Origin: JAGNDO01 sp963704975
GTDB lineage: Bacteria; Chloroflexota; Anaerolineae; Caldilineales; Caldilineaceae
Length of the DNA: 64,000 nucleotides
Reading direction: 5' to 3'
Assembly (NCBI GenBank): GCA_963704975.1
Contig: CAVPIK010000029.1
Coordinates: forward strand, 124,001-188,000
Shown: positions 1 through 8,346 of the stretch, piece after piece
Layout: each line of letters begins with the position of its first letter
How positions within the stretch are numbered: position 1 is the first letter of the stretch
Translations under genes and position numbers: made by a program
Notes under the pieces: generated by a model
Seen by the model: the letters and a program-made list of their open reading frames with translations, nothing else
Databases searched by the model: none
Told to the model about the DNA's origin: nothing

Positions 1-851
1 CAGTCCAGCAAACCGGCGCGCAGATGCTGGATTCGGCCGGCCAGGCCTTGGGGTACATGGCATCGGCGACGAATACCCTCTTCATTGCCGTGGTGCTCCT
101 GGTGCTGGCCTTTTATTGGACCCTGGACGGGCCGCGCATCATCCAGTCATTGCTCATGCTGGTTCCCCAAGACCAGCGAGAGGGCATTGGCGAGCTGATT
201 TCGGCCATGGAAACCAAAGTCGGGTACTACATTGCCGGACAAAGCGTCCTCTGCGTGATCATTGGCCTCCTGGCCCTGGTTGCCTATCTGCTCATTGGCT
301 TGCCCAATGCCCTGGTGCTGGCCCTGGTGGCGGGCTTGCTGGAGGCTTTGCCCATGGTGGGGCCACTGCTTGGTGCCATCCCGGCGGCGGTGGTTGCCTT
401 GTCCATCGCGCCCGCCAAGCTGGTCTGGGTGATCGTGGCCTCGATTGTGATTCAGCAACTGGAAAACAGTTTGCTGGTGCCCCGGGTCATGCGTAAAACG
501 GTGGGGGTCAATCCGTTCGTCACGCTGCTGTCGATCTTTGCCTTTAGCTCGCTGTTCGGTGTGGCCGGCGCGCTCATGGCCATTCCCATTGCGGCCATTG
601 TGCAGATCTTTCTCGATCGCTTCGTCTTTCGCACAGCCGCGCTGGACGCAGATGGCTCGCCCGGCCGCGACTATGCCAGCCGCCTGCGCTATGAAGCCCA
701 GGGCCTGGCTCAAGACCTGCGCAGGCAGTCGCGGCTCAAAAACGAGGGATCGGATCGGTGGGTCACGCAAACCGTTCAGGTGATGGATGAGATCGAGGCG
801 ATTACAACCGACCTGGATGCGCTGCTGGCCCAGGTCGACCCCTTCAGGTGA
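1..851 (+). CDS. AI-2E family transporter, 5' truncated by window edge
   Basis: The frame is already open at base 3, so the true start lies upstream of the window. The visible part has four or more hydrophobic segments and the family's central block with GLPNALVLALVAGLLEALP followed by a glycine/proline-rich PMVGPLLGAIPAA turn, then RVMRKTVGVNPFVTLLSI, all typical of AI-2E/PerM-type permeases (PF01594). The C-terminus is a hydrophilic, acidic tail of about 80 residues. It lies 3 bases before a second member of the same family, so the two are probably co-transcribed and may work together. The substrate cannot be told from sequence; members are linked to autoinducer-2 export or to Na+/H+ antiport. 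Confidence 0.85.
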   Translation, partial: VQQTGAQMLDSAGQALGYMASATNTLFIAVVLLVLAFYWTLDGPRIIQSLLMLVPQDQREGIGELISAMETKVGYYIAGQSVLCVIIGLLALVAYLLIGLPNALVLALVAGLLEALPMVGPLLGAIPAAVVALSIAPAKLVWVIVASIVIQQLENSLLVPRVMRKTVGVNPFVTLLSIFAFSSLFGVAGALMAIPIAAIVQIFLDRFVFRTAALDADGSPGRDYASRLRYEAQGLAQDLRRQSRLKNEGSDRWVTQTVQVMDEIEAITTDLDALLAQVDPFR

Positions 852-854
852 AGC

Positions 855-2102
855 ATGACAAAGCAACTGATCAAGTTCGCTGCGGCGGTGATGACCACGT
901 TGCTGGCCCTGCTGGTCTTTTGGCAGTTCCGGATTGTGGTTATTTACGTGCTGTTCTCCCTGACCCTGGCGGCAGCCCTGCGTCCCTTGGTCAGCCGCCT
1001 GGTCGGGCGTGGCTGGGTGGTCCAGACGGCTTGGATTCTACTCTACCTGGCGACCCTGGGCATCTTTGGCTTCTTGCTCTTCCTGAGCAGTGAAATGGCG
1101 ATCCGTGAAATTCAAGACTTGACCGGTAGTTTAGCGGTGCAGGATGCGTGGAATCTGCCGGGATGGTTGAGGACCGGGGTGTTCCAACAGGCGCTGGTTG
1201 CCCGGCTGCCGGCACCGAGTGCGATCTTTGAAGCAGTGACCGGCGACCAAGGGCAATTTGTGCTGCCGGCCATCCTCGACTTCACCCAGGGCATGGGCAG
1301 CCTTGTGAGCGGTTTCCTCATCATGCTGCTCTTGGGCGTCTATTGGAGCATCAACCAAGCGCATTTTGAACGCCTCTGGCTCTCCCTGCTGCCCTCTGAC
1401 CAACGCAAACAGGCCCGGGAGATCTGGCGGACAGTCGAGCGTGACGTGGGTGCCTACCAACGTGGCGAGATCATGCAAAGTCTGCTGGCCGGGCTGCTGT
1501 TGGGCCTGGGGTATTGGCTGCTGGGCTCCCCCTATCCAGCCCTCTTGGCCCTGGCCGGCGCGCTGGCCTGCCTGATCCCCGTGGTGGGGGTAACCCTGGC
1601 GGTCATTCCCGTACTTTTGGTGGGGCTGCTGACCAGCGCGCAGTTTAGCCTCTTGACGGGTCTCTATGCCCTGGCGGTCTGGATTGGCTTGGGTGTCTGG
1701 GTCAAGCCCAGGCTTTTCAAGCGCAGATGGGATAATCCGATCTTGACCATCGTTCTGCTCATTGCCCTGGCAGACGCCTTTGGGCTTGTCGGCATCATTG
1801 TAACGCCGCTTTTCTCCGTTGTGTGCCAAATCCTGTGGAGCCGCCTGGTCAGTCGGCGCACGGTGGCGGGGGCTGCGGCCCAGATTTCGGACCTCAAAGA
1901 GCGGCAGGCGGGCGTGCTGGCCACCATCAGGGCAATGCAGGAACCGCCCCCGGCCTTGGTGACCAGCAGCATGCAGCGGCTCACGGATCTGATCGAGCAA
2001 GCTGAACCCATTCTGCAAACGGTTGTCCCGGCTGAGCCTGTTGGGCTACCCCCGTCGCGCCAGCCCGTCACCGCCAATGGCGGGTCGCTTGGATCCACAT
2101 AA
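855..2102 (+). CDS. AI-2E family transporter (second copy)
   Basis: A 415-residue membrane protein of the same PF01594 family as the gene just upstream. It has an N-terminal pair of membrane helices, a soluble central section, then the hydrophobic core with LGSPYPALLALAGALACLIP, the PVVGVTLAVIPVLLVGLL segment and a WVKPRLFKRRWDNPILTIV stretch equivalent to the RVMRK block of its neighbour. The length is close to the usual 350-400, with an extra Pro-rich hydrophilic C-tail. The ATG sits 3 bases after the preceding stop. The tandem pair may be a duplication, but the two proteins are well diverged. Confidence 0.85.
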   Translation: MTKQLIKFAAAVMTTLLALLVFWQFRIVVIYVLFSLTLAAALRPLVSRLVGRGWVVQTAWILLYLATLGIFGFLLFLSSEMAIREIQDLTGSLAVQDAWNLPGWLRTGVFQQALVARLPAPSAIFEAVTGDQGQFVLPAILDFTQGMGSLVSGFLIMLLLGVYWSINQAHFERLWLSLLPSDQRKQAREIWRTVERDVGAYQRGEIMQSLLAGLLLGLGYWLLGSPYPALLALAGALACLIPVVGVTLAVIPVLLVGLLTSAQFSLLTGLYALAVWIGLGVWVKPRLFKRRWDNPILTIVLLIALADAFGLVGIIVTPLFSVVCQILWSRLVSRRTVAGAAAQISDLKERQAGVLATIRAMQEPPPALVTSSMQRLTDLIEQAEPILQTVVPAEPVGLPPSRQPVTANGGSLGST

Positions 2103-2118
2103 TTCTGAGAAACCGACC

Positions 2119-3060
2119 ATGAGCATACCCAGACGGGCGAGAATTGTTGCCCAGTTTAGACAGCAGAGCAGCCAAGGCGCTCACCGGCTTGACGAGCGCA
2201 CCCACGGCTGGTTTGGGATGGTGGTGGGCGCAGCCGGGCAAGCCTTAAAGTCCGACTCGTCGACGACGGCTGCCGCCATCGCTTACTTTGCTATCTTTTC
2301 CCTCTTCCCCCTCACGCTCTTGAGCATCGCCATTGCCAGTTTCAGCCTCGGCCCCTTGGTGGATCAGCACTTGGTTGTAGAAAGGCTGGAGTTTATTGCG
2401 CCGGCCCTGGGGCAGTTGTTGGGCGAAAATATCGACGAAGTCATCCGGGTGCGCGGACCCATTACCTTTGTGGCCTTTGTGAGCCTGATCTGGTCTGCCT
2501 CTAACATCTTCAACATGCTCACGGGTACCCTGAATAAGATCTGGGAGATGAAACGCAGTCAACCTATCTGGAAGCGGCGCGGTCTGGCCATCCTTTTTGT
2601 CCTGACCTTTGTTGGCCCGGCGCTCTTCACGGCTTCCATTGTCGGCAGCATGATTGCCACCCTGCGTGCCTGGTTGCCCGAACCCATCATGCCCATCGGG
2701 GGCACTATCAGTTTTGGCGTGGCTATTTTGCTCGATATTGCCCTATTTATGACGCTCTACACCATGCTTCCCCATGCCAATTCTACCTGGCGTGAGACCT
2801 TGCCCGGTGCCATAGGGGCCGGGCTGCTCTGGGAATTGGCCAAGAAAGCCTTTTTGGTCTTTGTTTCCACCTACATTTCCATCTCGAACCTGTTGTATGG
2901 GTCAGTGGCCGCCATTATCGTTCTCCTGACCTGGGCCTATTTGAGCGGCCTGATTCTACTCTTTGGCGCCTATTTGAGTGTCGCCTATTTCAAGCGCAGA
3001 CAGCAGCAATCAGAAGCGGCAGACCCCATACAGGAGAAAACCGATGAACGACACCCATGA
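2119..3060 (+). CDS. YihY/virulence factor BrkB family membrane protein
   Basis: The protein begins MSIPRRARIV and shows the YihY/BrkB (PF03631) pattern: AAAIAYFAIFSLFPLTLLSI near residue 50, then SLIWSASNIFNMLTGTLNKI, and a late GSVAAIIVLLTWAYLSGLIL segment. About six membrane helices are predicted. The frame is open further upstream to 2023, but that start would overlap the preceding gene, so ATG 2119 is preferred although its ribosome-binding site is weak. The last 17 bases overlap the start of the lipid kinase at 3044, suggesting translational coupling. The family was once called ribonuclease BN, but that activity belongs to another protein; the real function is unknown. Confidence 0.85.
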   Translation: MSIPRRARIVAQFRQQSSQGAHRLDERTHGWFGMVVGAAGQALKSDSSTTAAAIAYFAIFSLFPLTLLSIAIASFSLGPLVDQHLVVERLEFIAPALGQLLGENIDEVIRVRGPITFVAFVSLIWSASNIFNMLTGTLNKIWEMKRSQPIWKRRGLAILFVLTFVGPALFTASIVGSMIATLRAWLPEPIMPIGGTISFGVAILLDIALFMTLYTMLPHANSTWRETLPGAIGAGLLWELAKKAFLVFVSTYISISNLLYGSVAAIIVLLTWAYLSGLILLFGAYLSVAYFKRRQQQSEAADPIQEKTDERHP

Positions 3061-4064
3061 CAAGACACCCCGCTCCACAAATCGACGCCCCATACGGGCC
3101 AAGCTGATCTTCAATCCCAGCGCGGGGGCCGCCACTGGATCGTTCGCCATTTTGGACGTGATCCACGAGATGCAGGCCTGGAAGCTGGTGCCGGAAGTCT
3201 TCCTGGTTGAGGAGGGCTGCGACTTGCCCGGCGCCATCCGGGAGGCCCTGGCCCAGGACATTCGCCTGTTCGTGGTCTGCGGCGGTGACGGCACGATCTC
3301 TGCCGTGGCCGGTCTGTTGGCCGGGACGAAGGCCACCCTGGGCATCCTCCCCAACGGCACGCGGAACAATGTGGCCCTCAGCCTGGGCATCCCGGCGGAG
3401 CTGCCGGCCGCCGTCGCCCTCCTGCGCACGGGCCGCCGCATCAAAGTGGACGTGGGCATGGCCACCTATGCAGCATCCTCGGCAAACGGTGGCGAAACGA
3501 CCACGCCTTTCCTGGAAGTCTGCTCCGTGGGGCTGGGGTCGGCCCTGTTCGCGTCCGCGGATGATGTCCAACACGGCAATCTGGGCCGGGTGGGTGATTT
3601 CCTGGCCACCCTGGTCATCGTCCCCGCCCGCCGAGATCCACTTGGTGCTGGACGACAAGCGGGAGGTGAGCGCCCTGGGCCATGTGGTGCTGGTCTCCAA
3701 CATGCCCTATTTTGGCCCTCATTATCAGGCTGATTCCGCCGCCTCGTTCAACGACGGCCTGCTGGATGTGCTGTTCTTTGCCGACCTGTCCAAGTTGGCG
3801 TTGCTGGGTCACGTCATCAAGGGGGCGGGCACGGAAAAGTCGGAAGATCCCCGCATTCAGCATTACCACGTGCGCCGGGTGGATATCGACACCCAGCCCG
3901 CCATGCCCATCATGGCGGACGGCAACGCATTGGGCGAGGGGCGAGTGCGGGTTGAAGTGCGCCGCCACGCCCTGACCGTGCTGGTCAACAAATCGGCCCC
4001 GCCGACACCGTCCGAGTCCGAGTCCGACGCCACTTCCGGGACACAGACCCATGCAACCGCCTGA
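3044..4064 (+). CDS. Diacylglycerol/lipid kinase family protein, frameshifted
   Basis: The N-terminal half has the DAGK catalytic fold (PF00781): KLIFNPSAGAA near residue 22, then VVCGGDGTISAVAGLLAG with the GGDGT nucleotide-binding loop, and LGILPNGTRNNVALSLGIP, the conserved substrate/ATP loop. After FLATLVIVPAR (about base 3630) the frame breaks and the C-terminal domain continues in another frame from EIHLVLDDKREVSALGHVVL to ...SGTQTHATA. One or two bases are probably wrong at about 3630. The gene starts inside the YihY gene and its end overlaps the PAP2 gene by 14 bases. Together with the phosphatase it would interconvert diacylglycerol-type lipids and their phosphates at the membrane. 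Confidence 0.8.
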
Positions 4065-4821
4065 TCAAACCCGCTCGCCTGGGGATCGCCATCCGGGAGT
4101 CTGGGCGCGCCTGGGCGACTGGGCGCGTTCCAATCGCCCGCTGGCCTGGCTTGCGGGCTTCACGGTCGGGTTGGCCCTCTTCCTGGTCTGGCTGCCTGCC
4201 TCTGTGCGTCTGTTTTTTTGGCATGGCCTACAGGCCAACGCCATCCTGGCCAGCATGGTCTTGGGCTTTGGCTTGCTGGCCCTCTCCCTGCTCTGGTCCT
4301 GGGGCCAGCGCATAGACGCCTGGACCTTCCTCTTCTTCAACCTGCGCGGACGCCGCCCGGCCTGGCTGGATCGGCTGATGTGGGGATTTACCCAGATCGG
4401 CAACAGCATGACCAGTGTGGCCCTGGCCGGGATCCTGTTCGTGATCGGCCATCGCCTGCTGGCCTATGAACTGGTCTTGGGCACGTTGACCTTATGGTTG
4501 GTGGTCGAACTGGTGAAAGCCCTCGTACACCGGGGCCGACCTTTTATTCGGCTGACCCAGGCCCGAATCGTCGGGCGTCAGGAAGGCGGGCGTTCCTTTC
4601 CCAGTGGGCATACCAGCCAGGTCTTTTTTGTGGCGACGTTGCTGGTCGGGTACTTCCATCCCGGCCTTTGGGCCGTGGGCCTGCTGTACGCCACGGCGCT
4701 GCTGGTGGGCGTCACCCGCATGTACGTGGGCGCACACTATCCCCGAGATGTGCTGGCCGGGGCCATCCTGGGCAGCGCCTGGGGTCTGTTGGGCGGGATC
4801 GTCTTCGGGTATGGTTTGTGA
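4051..4821 (+). CDS. PAP2-superfamily phosphatase
   Basis: A 256-residue integral membrane protein with the three PAP2 phosphatase signatures in order: K-ALVHRGRPF (KxxxxxxRP), SFPSGHTSQVFFVATLL (PSGH) and GVTRMYVGAHYPRDVLAGAI (SRxxxxxHxxxD, here with T-R-M). The catalytic histidines in PSGH and GAHYPRD are both present. It would remove phosphate from a lipid or polyprenyl phosphate at the membrane surface. The start overlaps the end of the lipid kinase gene, so the pair forms a kinase/phosphatase unit. The exact substrate (phosphatidate or undecaprenyl pyrophosphate) cannot be resolved. Confidence 0.85.
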   Translation: MQPPDQTRSPGDRHPGVWARLGDWARSNRPLAWLAGFTVGLALFLVWLPASVRLFFWHGLQANAILASMVLGFGLLALSLLWSWGQRIDAWTFLFFNLRGRRPAWLDRLMWGFTQIGNSMTSVALAGILFVIGHRLLAYELVLGTLTLWLVVELVKALVHRGRPFIRLTQARIVGRQEGGRSFPSGHTSQVFFVATLLVGYFHPGLWAVGLLYATALLVGVTRMYVGAHYPRDVLAGAILGSAWGLLGGIVFGYGL

Positions 4822-5026
4822 GGAAAGCCAACATTCAACGTACGACAAAAGCGCATGATCCGCCTCAAAAGGCGGTCCGTTTGGTTGGTGAAGTCTATCG
4901 GTTGCGCTGACGACAGGCGGATTTGTTTCGGCTATGCTATGAAAGGAAGATCGTCGGCTCGCCAGATGAACTTCCACCCAGGCAACCGATTGGGAAGTCA
5001 ATCGACTATGCAAAAGGAAAAATACC
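4822..5026 (+). promoter_or_regulatory. Leader of small membrane gene; candidate promoter shared with 11367-11416
   Basis: Bases 4894-4938 align without gaps with 11367-11416. Shared pieces are GAAGTCTATCG, CGCTGA, GACAGG, GTTTC and TATGCT, the last at 4933-4938. TATGCT could be a -10 box with a GACA-ending -35-like box 17 bases upstream. Both copies precede small stress-type genes by 75-90 bases. No other coding signal is seen in this gap. Confidence 0.45.
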
Positions 5027-5185
5027 ATGTTGTGGACCATCATCGTTGTTCTATTTGTGCTGTGGCTAGTCGGCGCATTCGGGTCAAATGTTCACGCCCG
5101 TATCCCCAAAACGGGTAATGCTGTTCACACGCTGCTCGTCATTGTGCTCATCCTCGTTGTGCTGAATCTGATGGGCGTGATCTAG
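5027..5185 (+). CDS. Small membrane protein, lmo0937 family
   Basis: A 52-residue ORF starting MLWTIIVVLFVLWLVGAFGS and ending with a second hydrophobic stretch, TLLVIVLILVVLNLMGVI. This two-helix architecture with the MLWTI start matches the lmo0937-type small membrane proteins found widely in bacteria, often under stress control. The start is preceded by AAAGGA at a good distance (5012-5018 region). It has its own upstream element resembling that of the small basic gene at 11492, and is followed 131 bases later by the YtxH-domain gene. The molecular role is unknown. Confidence 0.75.
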   Translation: MLWTIIVVLFVLWLVGAFGSNVHARIPKTGNAVHTLLVIVLILVVLNLMGVI

Positions 5186-5316
5186 ACCCCGTGCGTTGGG
5201 CGGAACAGACCAGGTCGGGCGCAGCTAAAGACATTTTGCGCTCACCTGGCGCGCCGCACGGGACAACCATACAGAACTGAAACCAAGACTTTCAAACATT
5301 CAATCAGGAGAAGAAA

Positions 5317-5718
5317 ATGACTAACCATAGTCACGAACATACTGAAAATGACATCCACCTAGAAGACGCAGTCGAGCCAAGCCGCTTTGGGATCGGCCTG
5401 CTGATCGGCCTGCTGGCCGGGGCCATCTTCGGCGGTCTGGCCGGCGCGGGGACCATGCTATTGCTGGCACCCCAATCGGGAAAGCGCACCCGGGCCAAGC
5501 TGCAACGGCAAAGTGTGAAGCTGCGCAATCAGGCAACTGATGGCATAGAAGATGCCCTGGCAAACGTCAGCGACAAGGCCCACGCGTACACCGACGACCT
5601 TCAAAAAGAGGTTGGAAAAGTGGAGCGACGCGGTCAGGCAATCCTTGATGAACAAAAAGATAACTTGGCCGCAATCGTCAAGGCTGGGAAAAACGCGGTT
5701 CAAGGTAGTCGGAGCTAA
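5317..5718 (+). CDS. YtxH domain-containing protein
   Basis: A 133-residue protein with an acidic/His-rich N-terminus (TNHSHEHTEND), a glycine-rich membrane segment GIGLLIGLLAGAIFGGLAGA, then LLLAPQSGKRTRAKL, the hallmark 'APxSGxxxR' motif of YtxH proteins (PF12732). The remainder is a charged helical tail. The ribosome-binding site AGGAGAAG lies just before the ATG. YtxH proteins belong to general-stress regulons in Bacillus; the lmo0937-like gene upstream fits the same theme. A biochemical function is not known. Confidence 0.8.
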   Translation: MTNHSHEHTENDIHLEDAVEPSRFGIGLLIGLLAGAIFGGLAGAGTMLLLAPQSGKRTRAKLQRQSVKLRNQATDGIEDALANVSDKAHAYTDDLQKEVGKVERRGQAILDEQKDNLAAIVKAGKNAVQGSRS

Positions 5719-5759
5719 CCCAGTCGCTCCATTGTTCTCTCTACCTAGGAGGTAGCAGC

Positions 5760-6950
5760 ATGATCAAGCCTATACGCATGGCAGCGGTTTTGATAATCTT
5801 CGCTGCATTTCTGCCTGGAATGGGCAGTCTTTTTACCACGGTTTTTGCGACTCAGCGACCGCTCGCCGCCTCCCCCACCTTAGTTGGGGCGGCGAGCTAT
5901 TCGGTTCTGGCCGGCACGACCGTGACCAACAACGGCCCTACCACCCTGTCCGGGGATCTGGGCGTCAGTCCTGGCTCCGCAATCACTGGGTTTCCGCCGG
6001 GCAACGTCGTTGCGCCCGGCGTGATCCATGCTGCCGATGGCCACTCTGCCGCGGCGCAGATCGACAACACGGCTGCCTTCGGCTTTTTGGACCAACCGTG
6101 TGAAGTCACCTATCCAGGCGTGCAAGACCTGTCTCTGGTTTCTCCCCTGGGGCCGGGTGTCTACTGCGCCTTGGGATCCTTCCTCGTGACCGGAAATCTG
6201 ACGCTCACTGGGTCAGGTGTCTGGATCTTCAAATCTGCGTCAACGCTGATTACCTTGCCCAATTCCTCTGTGACCGGTGGCGATGCATGTAATACTTGGT
6301 GGATGGTTAACAGTTCTGCGACCCTGGATACAGGCACTGTGTTTGGGGGAAATATCCTCGCACTCACGTCCATTGATCTGAAAAGTGGCGCAAGTTTGAA
6401 CGGTCGGGCTCTGGCGCAAACGGGTGCGGTAACGTTGGATAGCAATAGCATCTCTCTGACCTGCGCCGCCGCCCCGACGAACACACCGACAATTACACCC
6501 GGTCCATCGCCGACGCCCACAAACACGCCGACGAGCACACCGACAATCACGCCCGGCCCATCCCCGACGCCCACAATCACACCGACGGCGACCAGTACCC
6601 CGCCCCCGACGGCGGTGGAACTGCTCAGCTTCGTGGCAAGCAGGCATGGACAGACCGTTGCGCTGAATTGGGCAACCGCGGCAGAAGTCGACAATTATGG
6701 CTTTAACCTGTATCGGGCCAACGTAGACAACTTCGCCCAGGCTGAGTTGATCCGCTTCGAGCCGTCAGCCATTCAGGGCGGCACGGGGGGCGGTGCCACC
6801 TATGGCACCCAGGACACGCCTCCGGGCCAAGGCACATGGTGGTATTGGCTGGCCGATGTGGATACCCAGGGCGTGCAGACGCTCCACACCCCATCCGTGG
6901 CTGTACGGTCGCACTTTCAGATCTATCTGCCGTGGATAGGGAAAAACTAG
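5760..6950 (+). CDS. DUF3494 ice-binding-like secreted protein with PT-rich stalk
   Basis: It opens with a signal peptide (about 30 residues), followed by an ice-binding/adhesin domain (DUF3494, PF11999) at roughly residues 40-240, recognised by LVGAASYSVLAGTTVTNNGP, TTLSGDLGVSPGSAITGFPP and GVYCALGSFLVTGNLTL. A TPT/PGPSPTPT repeat stalk follows (residues about 240-280), then a fibronectin-like C-terminal part (VELLSFVASRHGQTVALNW) ending IYLPWIGKN. AGGAGG precedes the ATG. DUF3494 domains occur both in ice-binding proteins and in non-ice adhesins, so ice binding is not implied. It heads a surface-protein block with an LPDTG protein, a sortase and a peptidase. The YLPxI-type C-terminus recurs in the peptidase at 11268. 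Confidence 0.85.
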   Translation: MIKPIRMAAVLIIFAAFLPGMGSLFTTVFATQRPLAASPTLVGAASYSVLAGTTVTNNGPTTLSGDLGVSPGSAITGFPPGNVVAPGVIHAADGHSAAAQIDNTAAFGFLDQPCEVTYPGVQDLSLVSPLGPGVYCALGSFLVTGNLTLTGSGVWIFKSASTLITLPNSSVTGGDACNTWWMVNSSATLDTGTVFGGNILALTSIDLKSGASLNGRALAQTGAVTLDSNSISLTCAAAPTNTPTITPGPSPTPTNTPTSTPTITPGPSPTPTITPTATSTPPPTAVELLSFVASRHGQTVALNWATAAEVDNYGFNLYRANVDNFAQAELIRFEPSAIQGGTGGGATYGTQDTPPGQGTWWYWLADVDTQGVQTLHTPSVAVRSHFQIYLPWIGKN

Positions 6951-6982
6951 CCATCGCCCTGTTTCGCTTGAAGGAGAATTCC

Positions 6983-7441
6983 ATGAACCGTAAAATATTT
7001 TTCACTCTCTTCCTTAGCCTGACCATGATTTCGTTGGTCTTCGGCTCCCTGCCCCTCGCCGCCGCCGGAACGCTCAATGCGCCCGTCGGCCTGACCGAGA
7101 CCTTCACGCCGACTCCGCTGGTCCTTGTTCCGCCGACGCAGACGCCGACACATACGCCCGTGCCGACGAACACGGCTGTGCCGACGGCGATGCCGACGAA
7201 TACGGCTGTGCCGGCTGCACCGGCTGCGACGGAGACGCCCACCGCACAGGCCACGGCTGATCTGGTCCCGACCGCGACGCCCACGGCACCGACGGTCGTC
7301 GGTTTGCCCGACACGGGCGGCGCTGCCCCCCAAGGCGGCGTTTCGGCCTGGCTCCTGCTGTGGATCGCTGGAATCATCGGCGGCCTGGGTGCGCTGGGTT
7401 TCGGGATAAACCGGCGCACCCTCCGCCCCACCCGGCAATAA
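6983..7441 (+). CDS. Secreted PT-rich protein with LPDTG sortase signal
   Basis: This 152-residue protein has a signal peptide (MNRKIFFTLFLSLTMISLVF), a low-complexity stalk of TPT/NTAVPT repeats, and a classic C-terminal sorting signal: GLPDTGG, a hydrophobic stretch AWLLLWIAGIIGGLGALGFG and the basic tail NRRTLRPTRQ. The start is set by AAGGAGAATT just before ATG 6983. The sortase gene begins 7 bases after the stop, so the protein is a likely substrate of that enzyme. There is almost no folded domain between signal and anchor, so it may be a stalk, pilin-like spacer or cell-wall marker. Confidence 0.85.
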   Translation: MNRKIFFTLFLSLTMISLVFGSLPLAAAGTLNAPVGLTETFTPTPLVLVPPTQTPTHTPVPTNTAVPTAMPTNTAVPAAPAATETPTAQATADLVPTATPTAPTVVGLPDTGGAAPQGGVSAWLLLWIAGIIGGLGALGFGINRRTLRPTRQ

Positions 7442-7448
7442 GCCCATC

Positions 7449-8324
7449 ATGCACACAGGAAGCACGTCCCCGGGGCGACGCGCCTTTGTTCGCCTTGTGG
7501 TCGTCCTGATGGTGGCGGCTGTTCTGGGTGCCTGTACACACAAACAGACGGGTGGGGATCAATCTGATCCCCACCCGTCTGTTGTCCCGTCGATCGTACA
7601 CATTCAGTCCCCCGCCCCCCTGGCCCCCCAACTTTGGGGGGGACTGTCCAGCACCTCCCCCAGAATTGGGGGCCGGGGGGCAGAGGGGGCTGAACGATTA
7701 CCCACGGTTTACCCGACGATTACCCCAACGGTCAAGCCCTTGGCCGAGCCGACAGCCCCCCCTCTGGTCCTGGAATCCCTTTTCAATCCGGCCCTCGACC
7801 TGAGCGTCGGGCCTGTGGCTGTGCCCCTCGAACTGCGGATTCCATCCCTGCAACTTGTCGCGCCCATCCTTGGCGTTGGGATCACCGCCCAAAATGTGAT
7901 GGATGCGCCCAAGGGCCTGGCCGCGGATCCTGTGTGGCAGACGGCCTTCTGGTATCGGGGCAGTGGCATCCCCGGCGAGGTGGGCACGGCGACCCTGGCC
8001 GGGCATGTGGATGATCTGCTCGGACGACCTGCCCTGTTTGCCCGCCTGGGTGATCTGCGTGCGGGCGATCTGATTGTGGTCCACGACGCCCGCAACGGCC
8101 AAGATGTGCGCTTCATCGTCGAAAAAAGCGAAACCTACTCGACCCGCCAAGCCGCCGACCCGGCAATTCTGGCCCAGATCTACGGACACGGGCCGGTCTC
8201 CGGCCAAGGCCCCCAACCGGCGCCGGATGGCCTGGCCCACCTGACGCTCATCACCTGTGCCGGGGGCTTTGTCGATGGCACCTATGATCACCGGTTGGTC
8301 GTCTACGCCACACGCAGCAAGTGA
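7449..8324 (+). CDS. Sortase (class E/F-like), possibly lipoprotein-anchored
   Basis: The catalytic domain (about residues 125-291) carries all three sortase residues: His186 in TLAGHVDD, Cys270 in LITCAGG and Arg282 in YDHRLVVYA. It would cleave LPxTG signals such as that of the neighbouring protein and transfer the product to the cell wall. The N-terminus has a hydrophobic run ending LGACTHKQ, which resembles a lipobox. Between this and the catalytic domain the frame passes through a 19-bp-arm perfect hairpin (7543-7583) and one copy of a G/C palindromic repeat (7611-7685), which together encode a low-complexity linker. Anchoring through a lipid rather than a transmembrane helix would be unusual. 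Confidence 0.85.
   Translation: MHTGSTSPGRRAFVRLVVVLMVAAVLGACTHKQTGGDQSDPHPSVVPSIVHIQSPAPLAPQLWGGLSSTSPRIGGRGAEGAERLPTVYPTITPTVKPLAEPTAPPLVLESLFNPALDLSVGPVAVPLELRIPSLQLVAPILGVGITAQNVMDAPKGLAADPVWQTAFWYRGSGIPGEVGTATLAGHVDDLLGRPALFARLGDLRAGDLIVVHDARNGQDVRFIVEKSETYSTRQAADPAILAQIYGHGPVSGQGPQPAPDGLAHLTLITCAGGFVDGTYDHRLVVYATRSK
7543..7583. repeat. Perfect inverted repeat, 19-bp arms, inside sortase gene
   Basis: Arms 7543-7561 and 7565-7583 (AACAGACGGGTGGGGATCA and its exact complement) flank a 3-base loop. It is in frame within the sortase N-terminal linker just after the lipobox. It resembles a terminator stem but has no T run. Confidence 0.9.
7611..7685. repeat. G/C-block palindromic repeat (family A) within sortase gene
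   Basis: Contains CCCCCCAACTTTGGGGGG, then ACTGTCCA, then CCTCCCCCAGAATTGGGGG and CCGGGGGG. The same core recurs at 23417-23587 (two copies) and 61894-62059 (two copies). Here it lies in an open reading frame and is translated. Confidence 0.85.
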
Positions 8325-8346
8325 AAGCACTTTCAATGCAGATGAA

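Noticed and set aside
147..866. Long minus-strand ORF opposite the first AI-2E gene, 239 codons
   Set aside because: Low-complexity Gly/His/Gln-rich translation with no family pattern; it is the antisense shadow of the permease gene. Many similar mirror ORFs occur opposite the GC-rich genes (for example at 9478-11409, 13444-14769, 36350-37753, 59710-61557) and are rejected for the same reason.
3600..3640. Programmed ribosomal frameshift in the lipid kinase gene
   Set aside because: No slippery heptamer followed by a pseudoknot is evident, and the same kind of break occurs in about 19 loci across the window, which points to sequence error.
5760..6950. True antifreeze function
   Set aside because: DUF3494 also occurs in adhesins of non-cold organisms. 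Nothing in the window shows a cold habitat, so ice binding is left as unproven.
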